The notes under the pieces are model-generated. The model did no database searches and was not told the origin of the DNA. It worked only from the letters and a program-made list of their open reading frames with translations. Shown one piece after another: positions 55,437 through 64,000 of a DNA stretch of 64,000 nt (the stretch's first letter is position 1; every line of letters starts with the position of its first letter). Source of the stretch: Mesostigma viride (lineage: Eukaryota; Streptophyta; Mesostigmatophyceae; Mesostigmatales; Mesostigmataceae); the NCBI GenBank assembly GCA_009746045.1, contig RPFO01000389.1, positions 1,004,804-1,068,803 of the forward strand. The letters are read 5' to 3'. Made by a program: the position numbers and the translations under genes.

Positions 55437-56954
55437 CCGTGTTGGTTCGTACGGCACCTCGGGTATGAAAATACGCCGTATTCCACGGTACTGACGCTTT
55501 CGACCGCGTACGCCGTACGATTTTCACTGTTTTTCACTTTGGACTTAGCCGATTTTGGAGGTCGCGGACGTGTCACGCGGTAGGGAGAGGCCCAGACCTG
55601 TCAGTGGTACTGAAATTGCTGAAATTGCAGCGAGTGCATAGCTACGTACACGCGTGACGGTGTGCCTTTCTACATTTTTTGACAGGATTTTTTATTGCGC
55701 GGGAGAAAAGCTGTAAGGGGACAGACAGCATATGCATGGCAGAATCATAAGGTTTAGGGACGGGTGCACTTCCAGAAAGACACAGATGAGTGAAGACGCA
55801 ATTAAAGCAAATAGAGGGTGCCGGGTGCGCCGGTTCATGTATTGTGCGCTAGGCAATCCTAAAAGAGGCGACCATGCATGCCTAGAGTTCCAGTCGTCAA
55901 AAGGGGAGAGGAGTATCAATACCTCCACCTGATTGAAGAGGTGGAAAAGACCGTGAGTGGGGAAGACGTGGTAGTCGGCCAGAGGTGGCCAGGCGTGCAA
56001 GCTGTGGGATTACAAGTTCGGCAGGCCTGGCAACTTTAGCAAGGATCGCGCTGTCGGCCATCTCGGCCACATCCCCAACAAGGGAGTCACATTTTGCCAG
56101 CAGTCTAGGAATGTAGAAGGCCTGATCGGGAGACTTCAGTCGGCTGAGGCAGCCCGGTTGGAAAAGAAGGAGCGAAAGGCAGTGCTCGGTGCCCGCGTTG
56201 CCAAGGCCCTTCTGCCTGCCGCTGCCCCGGGTGCTGGCCCTTGTGGCTCTGGCAAGGCAGTGCAGAAGACGATTCCACAGTGCTTTTCCAATGCGCAGCT
56301 CCAGGAAGTCCGCCTTGCCCAGGCCTCTTTCTTTTACGAGAATGGCATTCCGTTTCACGTCGCCGCCAGCGCCTCGTACAAGAACATGATCGCGGCAGTG
56401 GCAAAGTATGGACCTGCCGCAGCAGTGAAGGTCAATTCTGGGTTCATTGCCAATTTTTTTATTTTTTAGGGATTCGTGGCATGCACTTGTTGTCATTGTG
56501 CAGCGAAGCTGCCATCTATAGTGCTATGACATCCTCGGCATCGAGGCTGCCAGAGCTCTGGGTGCATTATACCATTCAATAATGTATTATGTTGTCAATG
56601 ATGCATTGTAATAAAAGAGACCAGTGTTAGATGGTCAATAGTTTGCATGTCCACAATATACAAATGTACTTGAAGGATGTATTGCAATATCGATCTAAGT
56701 GTGGCAGGTGGCAAGTCACCGCCATTATGCTCATTAATGAATAGCAGAGAGCATAGTACATAGTAACATTTGTTGGCTGCAGGGCCACACATCCTTAGAA
56801 TACCCCGTACTTTTTTACCACAATTTCAAAAATACCCCGTATGCCGTACTGCGTATTTTTTCGCGTATTTTTTACCCCTCGCAAAAATACCTGTATTTTT
56901 ACAGTACGCAAGGGTTTTACCGAGTACCCCGTACTGCCGTACAGACCAACACGG
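55437..56954 (+). mobile_element. hAT element, 1,518 bp, with target duplication
   Basis: Inverted ends CCGTGTTGGT (55437-55446) and ACCAACACGG (56945-56954), with weaker inverse similarity continuing inwards (GTACGGCA). Flanked by the 8-bp direct repeat GCAGGGAG at 55429-55436 and 56955-56962. An 8-bp duplication and the coding content agree on the hAT superfamily. It lies within the 3' region of an L1-like unit. Confidence 0.92.
55996..56469 (+). pseudogene. hAT transposase N-terminal fragment
   Basis: Frame open from before 55996 to 56469. CKLWDYKF...NFSKDRAVGHLGHI resembles a degenerate BED zinc finger. QASFFYENGIPFHVAASASY followed by KNMIAAVAKYGP is the start of the DUF659-type region common in plant and protist hAT transposases. 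The RNase-H-like catalytic core and dimerisation domain are missing, so the copy could only move with help in trans. Confidence 0.75.
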
Positions 56955-56962
56955 GCAGGGAG

Positions 56963-57240
56963 TTACTCTCTGCTGCATAAAAGCCATGCCCTAGCTCGCC
57001 TTTGTATAGCCATTTTGATCTTCCCCCCTATGCCAGCGCCTTTCGGTAGGTGCTAGGATTATTAGTTATAGTGGTGTGCAGGTGCACTTTGTGCACCCAG
57101 AGCAGGTGTAGTTTACACCCTACCCTTGGAGGAAGTAGCCCAGAGTGTATTAAAAGCCATATGCCCCTTCTCAGGGATATGTCAAGGAGACAACCAGCTA
57201 CATAATATACTCCCCACGGAGTTATGTTCCAATTCAATTC
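56963..57240 (+). other. L1-like 3' region (continuation)
   Basis: Matches, in inverse orientation, the 3' region at 42270-42560 (AAGCCATGCCCTAGCTC, ATAGCCATTTTGATCTTCCC, CACGGAGTTATG), ending in AATTCAATTCAATAAG and (TTAA)n. Confidence 0.7.
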
Positions 57241-58465
57241 AATAAGTTAATTAATCAATTAATTAATAGACACGTGACTGCGTCACGTGAGCAGAAGTCC
57301 TCAGTGGGAGGGGAACGTGGGATGGAATGGATTAATTAATTAATAGACACGTGACTGCGTCTAATGAGCATAAGTCCTCAGTGGGAGGGAAACATGGGAT
57401 GGAATGGATGGTGTCAGCTATCTAGGTCCTAGTTGCAGGGGTGTGCGGCTAGGCCCAGGCACCTGTGCGTAAGAATGTGGGAAACATAGGGCAAATCAGC
57501 GTACAAATCCTCATTACTAATGTGCAAACCAAAGGGGATGTTAAGGGATCTTGGTGACGTTGCCGCCGAGTGACTCGTTGCTTCAGCTCGACCTGCGTCA
57601 GTGTCCAGGTCTCGGCGCCGTAGGTCAGGATCGTCATAATGACGACCTTGAAGAGGTCACGCTTGACGATCCGGGGAAGGACGGGATTGCCGCTCCACCA
57701 GCGGCGGTGGTCATGGAGTTGCGCCCACGCCATGCCGATCCGTGTCGTCAGGTCGCCCTCGCAGTCGGGAAGCCAACTGCCGAGCAGCTTGAAGCGGCCT
57801 GAAGTAGGGTAGTTGACCGCGGTGTCGTCGAAGAGGCGGAGTGTGGGTGGGGGCCCTGCCATGCCGAGGGCCAGGGCCTCCGTTTCGGGGCTGATTTCTA
57901 GACCAACCGCCCGAGCCTCGAGCGCCAGGCAGTCCAGCCAACAGAAAGTTGGGCAGACTCCGGCTTCTCGATGAGCGTGATGTCGTCGGCATAAATGAGG
58001 TCAGCTAGTAAATTCTGCTTGTTAGTCGGCCCCCCTTCGCCAAGCTCGTTCGTGATCGCTAGGCCGGGGGCACGGCCTGAAATGCTAGCAAAGCGAGCAC
58101 GTGCCTGGCGCATAACATAATCCACTACAATAATAAACAGGTACGGCGACAGGACGCAACCCTGCCAGACGCCGGTCTGCAGTGGGTGCATGGCGGGGTA
58201 AAGCCGTGTTGAGTGCGCACCGAAGTGGTCGACCCCTCATACAGCGTGTGGATGACGGTAATCAGGGGATCGGTGGGGACGCGAGCGCGAGCAAGTACAG
58301 CCCATAGAGCGTCCCAGAGGACAGAATCAAAAGCCTTGATGAAGTCGACGAAGATCAGGATGGCGGGAAACTCACCAGGTTGCAGGAGAGCGATTTTCTC
58401 GAAGAGGTGACGCGTGACGAAGATGGCCATGACGGTGTTGCGCCCAGGACGAAAGCCCATGGAAT
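57241..58465 (-). pseudogene. L1-like reverse transcriptase fragment
   Basis: Minus strand: GFRPGRNTVMAIFVTRHLFE, ILIFVDFIKAFDSVLWDALW (first Asp), TGVWQGCVLSPYLFIIVVDY, LLADLIYADDITLIEKPESA (YADD), then FKLLGSWLPDCEGDLTTRIG and LTYGAETWTLTQ. 5'-truncated before the RT fingers. Several frame breaks. The 3' tail (57241-57420) is present twice, each beginning with the (TTAA)n end and CACGTGACTGCGTC. Confidence 0.9.
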
Positions 58466-58849
58466 GAATGGTGTAAAAAAATAGCTATATAGGACTCCTA
58501 GTTACAGGGTTGTGGGCACTGCGGCCCGAATCGCTATGAATGCCATACGCAGTCACACGCGGAGCCCCCACAGACTTGGGGGTGGTCTCCTTCATCACTA
58601 CTTGCCATCTGTCCTTGCGTGCCATCTGCCTCCATTAATCAATTAATTAATAGACACGTGACTGCGTCACGTGAGCATAAGTCCTCAGTGGGAGGGGAAC
58701 CTTCCTCCATAATATTAATCTGAAGGAGGGGAATCTGCCTCCATATTACAGACAAACCAGGATTCAATAAGTTATACAGCATCAAACATGCATCAAACAT
58801 CATGACTGGATGACCTAATATGACTGAATCAGGCAGCCATTGGCGTCTG
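58466..58849 (-). other. L1-like 3'-tail fragments and spacer
   Basis: 58480-58700 is a short 3' end of the same L1-like family (minus), ending with TTAATCAATTAATTAATAGA and GTCCTCAGTGGGAGGGGAAC. The rest is unassigned. Confidence 0.6.
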
Positions 58850-60036
58850 GCAGGGTTGCGTCCTGTCGCCGTACCTGTTTATTATTGTAGTGGATTATGT
58901 TATGCGCCAGGCACGTGCTCGCTTTGCTAGCATTTCAGGCCGTGCCCCCGGCCTAGCGATCACGAACGAGCTTGGCGAAGGGGGGCCGACTAACAAGCAG
59001 AATTTACTAGCTGACCTCATTTATGCCGACGACATCACGCTCATCGAGAAGCCGAAGTCTGCCCAACTTTCAGTTGGCTGGACTGCCTGGCGCTCGAGGC
59101 TCGGGCGGTTGGTCTAGAAATCAGCCCCGAAACGGAGGCCCTGGCCCTCGGCATGGCAGGGCCCCCACCCACACTCCGCCTCTTCGTTCGACGACACCGC
59201 GGTCAACTACCCTACTTCAGGCCGCTTCAAGCTGCTCGGCAGTTGGCTTCCCGACTGCGAGGGCGACCTGACGACACGGATCGGCATGGCGTGGGCGCAA
59301 CTCCATGACCACTGCCGCTGGTGGAGCGGCAATCCCGTCCTTCCCCGGATCGTCAAGCGTGACCTCTTCAAGGTCGTCATTATGACGATCCTGACCTACG
59401 GCGCCGAGACCTGGACACTGACGCAGGAGCTGAAGCAACGAGTCACTCGGCGGCAACGTCACCAAGATGCTGCGCAAGTCCCTTAACATTCCCTTTGGTT
59501 TGCACATTAGTATTGAGGATTTGTACGCTGATTTGCCCTATGTTTCCCACAATCTTAGGCACAGGCGCCTGGGCCTAGCCGGGCACCTGGCCCGCACAGA
59601 TCAGGTAGCCACATCAGATAGACTAGCTGGCACCAAACCCGCCCAGCCTTGGCGATATGTCCTCACCTGGCGTGCCCCAGGCCGCGCGCGGCAGGGCCGC
59701 CACCGGCCGTGGACTTTTCGTGATAGACTCGGCATGGACATGTGCTACACTAGACGCGACGGGCTCACGCCCGGGCAGCCTCCTGGTTTGTCTGTAACAT
59801 GGAGGCAGATGGTACGCAAGGATAGATGGCAAGTAGTGATGAAGGAGACCACCCCCAAGTCTGTGGGGGCTCTGCGTGTGACCGCGTATGGCATTCATAG
59901 CGATTCGGGCCGCGGTGCCCACACCCCAGTGTAACTAGGACCTAGATAGCTTACACCATCCATTCCATCCCATGTTCCCCTCCCACTGCGGACTTATGCT
60001 CACGTGACGCAGTCACGTGTCTTATAATCAATTAAT
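58850..60036 (+). pseudogene. L1-like RT C-terminal part, opposite orientation
   Basis: Plus strand: GVWQGCVLSPYLFIIVVDYV, LLADLIYADDITLIEKPKSA, LTYGAETWTLTQELKQRV, MLRKSLNIPFGLHISIEDLY and LGLAGHLARTDQVATSDRLA, stop at 59934. The 3' end to about 60036 carries CACGTGACGCAGTCACGTG and AATTAATTAAGG. It is a close inverse copy of 57449-58190 and extends further downstream. Frame broken near 59110, 59180 and 59450. Confidence 0.9.
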
Positions 60037-60529
60037 TAAGGCAGCCATAGCCAAAGCATCATCCACTCTCACAACGTGTTGAGCACATGCCTCGTGGGAA
60101 GGGAGGTGCTGGGTTTTCATTCCATAACGCGTGCAATACTGAAAGAAAGAGGCACGAGTAATGCAAGGCTTGGATAATTAATTAATTAATTAAAATCATA
60201 GCTCCGTGGGGAGCATATGTAACACATAGCTCTGAGAAAGGGGCATCTATGGGTTTGTAATACAATCATCAGGGCGACAACCTGCAGGTATAGGATGTAC
60301 AACTATCACCTGCTCTGGGTGCACAAGGTGCACCTGCACCGCCATGATGGTTCATGCCTCCTAAACAAGCACAGGCACACAAGGCGGCTTGAGGAGAGGG
60401 CCTACTAGAAGGCCTGCATGACATATGGGGTGGAAGGTATGTGTCTAGGCTATAGCTGGGGTACACATGGCCTCTCAGCAGAGACTAACTCCCTGCATGG
60501 GCAAAGCATGACTCGAAATTGCTACGGCT
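60037..60529. other. Spacer with L1-like 3'-region similarity
   Basis: 60175-60330 again matches the L1-like 3' region (AGCTCCGTGGGGAGCATATG, CTCTGGGTGCACAAGGTGCA). No coding. Confidence 0.6.
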
Positions 60530-61242
60530 ATTGTAAGGGCGGGTGTGGGCCCTCTATCTCCTCGACGGCTCTCAAGTCCTGTATCGGGACCGCGTCAAGC
60601 TGCTGGGCAGCCTGCTCCCCAGCTGCGAGGTTGATGTGGACCATCGCATCTCCCTTGCCTGGCACGCTTTACGCCAGTACCGGGCCCTGTGGCGCAAGCC
60701 CCTGGGCAAGATCGAGAAACAGGACCTGTTCAAGGTCCTCGTCCTTCCTGTTCTCACGTATGGGGCCGAGACGTGGACCCTCACCGCCGACCTGGCCCGC
60801 AAGCTGGACGGCGCGGTCACCAACATGCTGCGTTCCATTTTCAGAGTAGGATATGCTGCTCATGTCCGCAATGAGGACCTGTACCAGGGTGATGCCATAT
60901 ATCACCAGCACCATGAAGCAGCGACGCCTGCAGCTTGTAGGGCACCTAGCTCGCACCAACCAGGTAGACACCTCACGTGGCCCCCCCGCAGGACTGCGAC
61001 CAGCTCAGCCTGGCCGGCACCTCCTGACGTGGGCCGGGCCCAGTGATGTTAGACGCCGCAAGGCCCGCACCTTCAAAGAACAGCTAGTAGAGGACATGGG
61101 GGGCCTAGGCCTCTCCGTGATTTGGAAGAAGATGATGGACAAGGCCAAGTGGGCCCAGGTCATAGAGGACAACGAGCCCCCCCCAGTGGGGAAGCGCCCG
61201 CGTGTGCAAACCCGTGGGAAGCACGTCAGACAGCTCCCCTAG
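60530..61242 (+). pseudogene. Third L1-like fragment, C-terminal region
   Basis: VKLLGSLLPSCEVDVDHRIS, KQDLFKVLVLPVLTYGAETW and KLDGAVTNMLRSIFRVGYAA, then in another frame MKQRRLQLVGHLARTNQVDT, PAQPGRHLLTWAGPSDVRRR and VIWKKMMDKAKWAQVIEDNE, stop at 61242. Diverged from the other two copies, so from a different subfamily. One frameshift near 60870. Confidence 0.85.
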
Positions 61243-62814
61243 GGCAGCGTGAGGCTGTCTAGATAGATGTTGTAGTTAGAATGCTGTTAGGTATGTCACG
61301 GACGCGAGCTATGTCATCCGGGCGCCCACTATGCACAAGACCGGTGACGTGCGCAAGGAATTTGTTTTCTACGCATTTTCGACAAAGGCTAGTGACCGGG
61401 GGGGGACACTAGCACTTGCAGCATAAGAGCGGACGAAAGTGTACGTGCACGCGCGCCGGGCCAGGCACAGCTGGGCGCGCAGCACTGACTTGAGCGGACG
61501 GCAGCACAAGTGCGCAGCGTCGAGAGGATCATACGCGTGTTAGTGGACAGCTGGAGCTGAAGCTGGACTGCTGGACTTGAACAGCGCCGAGGCTATTGAC
61601 AGGCCAGGTGTCTTTGTGGTGTAGAATAGCGGGTCAACGTTATGAGGACTGGACAGAAAATGGAAAAGGACAATTTGCGGTGCGGAGCCAGATCGCTGGA
61701 ATGAATGCGAAATCGCTGGCAGCCCTACAAAGGGATTTCTTCTAGAAAGGAACGATTAGACGCAATGTTTGCTGGGCCACTCACACGCAAGGTGTGAGCG
61801 TGCAGATTGTCTGAAGGATATTATGCTTCGACCTTGGTGGACGTGACTCAATGCCGGACATTCCCAGGGACAGAAATGCCGGAGCCTCTAGGAGATGAGA
61901 TCGGCAACAGGGTAGCAATTTAGATTTGTCGGGATGCCTTCCTGCTTTTGTTGGCATGTGTGGTAGAAAGCCAGGACGGCAACTGGAATGCGGTTTCTAT
62001 TTGCATGGTTCAGGCAGCAAGATAGTTTTGGCATTCCTGGCTGGACTGACAAGTGTGGCGTGTGTCATGCGTGTGGCATGACGAATGGTTTGGTTCATAG
62101 TCGAAGAGGACTCTCACGCAGCGTGTAGTCTCTTCGAGTCTCTCGTTAGTGGCCTTCGTGTTTCTCCCTTTCCTTGGGAGCAAGGCCGGTAGCATGTCAT
62201 GGAGCGCTGCCTAACTGCGGGCTCGTGAGCATGGAGTGCATCGATATTGAGACTATCAACGTGTTGTAATTGTATTAACTTTCTCAATAAATTCCGCATG
62301 TGCGGCTTCATCATCAGACTGTGCAAAGTGTGTGTTGTGAAAGCATTGTTCTATAGCAGGGGAGGCAAAAGCACCCTCTTGCACCATCATATTGTCGCAA
62401 TTAGAGTAGTTGGAGCGTCTAGCTAACGCCCCAGCAAGGATATTCAAACGCGGCACGCGACGGTACACAAGGGGATCAAGAAGGTGGTCATCAGGCACGA
62501 GGGACAGTTCCTTGTCCTCGGCTGAGAGCCCTCTTTTCATTACTCGAAGAGACTAGCTCCATCTGCAAAGGAACATTTTCATTTCAGCAAAGAGAGACGG
62601 TGTGCAGTTTTCTGGGGAAGACTAGCACACATAGTGGCCTGATCAACCATTAAGTCTTTCAGATTAGACCGTTGCTACTTGGTAGTGGTTGTGGCAGTTT
62701 ATGTCATATCACACTAGGTCGGTCACAGCGTTTTTGGCAAGCCACGCAGGCTGTGCCAACACGGGCGTCGACACCGACGGGCAGGAGCTCTCCAGGGTCG
62801 ATACCACCATCAAC
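61243..62814. other. Unassigned region
   Basis: No recognised coding. A minus-strand frame at 62256-62540 (KRGLSAEDKELSLVPDDHLL) has ordinary composition but no recognised domain. The region may include the LTR and leader of the Gag-like element that follows; I could not place LTR borders. Confidence 0.4.
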
Positions 62815-64000
62815 ATGTCAGGAACTGACCCCACAGCATCAGGCAGTGGTGGGTCAGCGCCGGCAGCTACGGGCGGTCAAGCAACTGACCCGCCCAGCGG
62901 TCGTCTCGGCACTAGTGCGGACACCGCTTTGTTAGGTAATGGAGCGCCTTCCCTTTCTTCGGCAGGGGACGGTGGTGCTCTTACCCAAGTGCTGCGCCTG
63001 CTGCAAGAGCAAGCGGCAGAGCTGGCGGCACTCCGAGCTCAGCAAGCGACGCAGTTATCGCAACAGGCGACGCTTGTTGAAGAAACTGTGCGACTTGCTT
63101 TGGAGCGCGCGGAATCTACGGCTGAAGCGAGGCGTGCTACGGAGCGCGCTGAGCAACGGCGGCAGGCGGAGGCAACCACGGAAGCTGCACGCGCCTGCCA
63201 AGCTGCGGCCCAACGCGACGCCGAGGCCAGGCAGGCTGCCGACGAGGAGGCCGCTGCCGAGGAAGCGCGGCGACATGAGGCGCTGCGCGACCAACGCGGA
63301 CACTTCGACGAAGAGCGCAGTGGGACAGGTCCACTACGCAACGTTGAGCCCAGTCAGCCACGCGTCGGACCAAGCGGTCAACGGCGGGGCGACGGGGAAA
63401 TGGCGCAGGATGACGAGCTGCAGCCGAACGTCGGTCGGGTAGGCACCCGGTCGACTGCCGACGCATCTTATACGCTGGGGGGGAACCTACGGGCACCCAA
63501 CCAAGGCACGTTATCGTGGCGCGGCGGGTATGGTGCAGCCCCCAGGGGGGGAGCATCAGGTGGCTTGTTTAGCACAGGTCGGCCACCCATGACGGCGGCA
63601 GCAACGCCGTTGGGTGGCACCGCAGGGCGGCCCAGGCTTGGCGGCACTCGGTCAGACTTCGGCTGGGGCCAAGTCGATCGGGAGGTAGCCAGCATACCAT
63701 GGGGTGAGGGCGACGACGTCCAGCGACCCCACCGCATGCCGTACGGCGTGCATGGCGAATCCACTCGTGTGCCATCGCTGCCCAAGGTGGAGCTTCGCGA
63801 GAAGTTCACCTCAGCAGGCACGGGTGCGACTTTAGAGGAAGCCTATGAGCTCTTCCGAGCTCATTGTAACACTTATCGTTATGCCTCGGGGTATCCTCTT
63901 CGCCATGAGATGGTGATGGATTTTATTCACCTTTTTTTCCATGACCTGACCAAGAAGAAGGTCCAGGTTTTGGTCCAGCATTACCGAGCGCTCGTGGACC
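62815..64000 (+). CDS. Gag-like protein, open at the window edge
   Basis: ATG at 62815 (MSGTDPTASGSGG) opens a frame that runs without a stop for 395 codons to the edge. Residues about 55-165 form a long Ala/Glu/Arg coiled coil (LLQEQAAELAALRAQQATQL, ERAEQRRQAEATTEAARACQ). A Gly/Pro-rich linker follows. The final 70 residues read LPKVELREKFTSAG, ATLEEAYELFRAHCNTYRYA, HEMVMDFIHLFFHDLTKKKV. That module also ends the Gag-like frame at 22.9-24.2 kb. Probably the start of an intact LTR retrotransposon continuing beyond the window. Confidence 0.7.
   Translation, partial: MSGTDPTASGSGGSAPAATGGQATDPPSGRLGTSADTALLGNGAPSLSSAGDGGALTQVLRLLQEQAAELAALRAQQATQLSQQATLVEETVRLALERAESTAEARRATERAEQRRQAEATTEAARACQAAAQRDAEARQAADEEAAAEEARRHEALRDQRGHFDEERSGTGPLRNVEPSQPRVGPSGQRRGDGEMAQDDELQPNVGRVGTRSTADASYTLGGNLRAPNQGTLSWRGGYGAAPRGGASGGLFSTGRPPMTAAATPLGGTAGRPRLGGTRSDFGWGQVDREVASIPWGEGDDVQRPHRMPYGVHGESTRVPSLPKVELREKFTSAGTGATLEEAYELFRAHCNTYRYASGYPLRHEMVMDFIHLFFHDLTKKKVQVLVQHYRALVD

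Overview
The window is eukaryotic nuclear DNA made almost entirely of transposable elements. There are no bacterial-style operons or ribosome binding sites. Exon edges carry GT and AG splice signals, polyadenylation signals are AATAAA, and GC-rich coding relics sit among AT-rich spacers. The mix of Ty3 chromovirus, Copia, DIRS-like, L1-like, hAT and CACTA-type elements, with GC- and Ala/Pro/Gly-rich reading frames, fits a green alga or a related protist. That is an inference: I saw no species marker and no clear host housekeeping gene.

Layout. 0.26-0.88 kb: a large, almost perfect hairpin leading into a decayed reading frame. 1.7-3.7 kb: an unrecognised gene bounded by a GC tract and a homopurine tract. 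4.1-4.9 kb: a 173-bp satellite. 5.0-7.4 kb: a 3'-truncated Copia element (minus strand; LTR, primer site, gag-protease). 8.3-11.9 kb: three unrecognised minus-strand frames and a pair of long inverted repeats. 11.9-22.8 kb: a Ty3/gypsy chromovirus (minus) split by three separate DNA insertions; at two of them removing the insertion restores the pol frame. 22.9-24.2 kb: another Gag-like frame. 24.4-25.5 kb: one end of a CACTA-type element. 25.7-30.6 kb: a DIRS-like retroelement with RT, RNase H and tyrosine recombinase, and a deletion derivative of it at 32.4-32.9 kb. 33.2-35.0 kb: a spliced, repeat-rich gene. 35.7-48.4 kb: three Copia-like relics, one split by a complete CACTA-type element that itself carries an L1-like ORF1 unit. 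48.4-53.0 kb: an unrecognised frame, tandem repeats and a second CACTA end. 53.0-61.2 kb: duplicated blocks, L1-like fragments in both orientations and a hAT element with its 8-bp target duplication. 62.8-64.0 kb: a Gag-like frame open at the window edge.

Most notable. (1) In two Copia-like elements the retropepsin-like domain lies between integrase and RT, and its D-T-G motif is D-T-Q or D-T-N. (2) A 1,074-bp transposon has each end as a perfect or near-perfect 76-bp palindrome. (3) A 2A-like NPGP peptide lies exactly between RNase H and tyrosine recombinase of the DIRS-like element. (4) An ORF1-only L1-like unit occurs twice. Genes here do not form a pathway; the relations are nesting, decay and parasitism among mobile elements.
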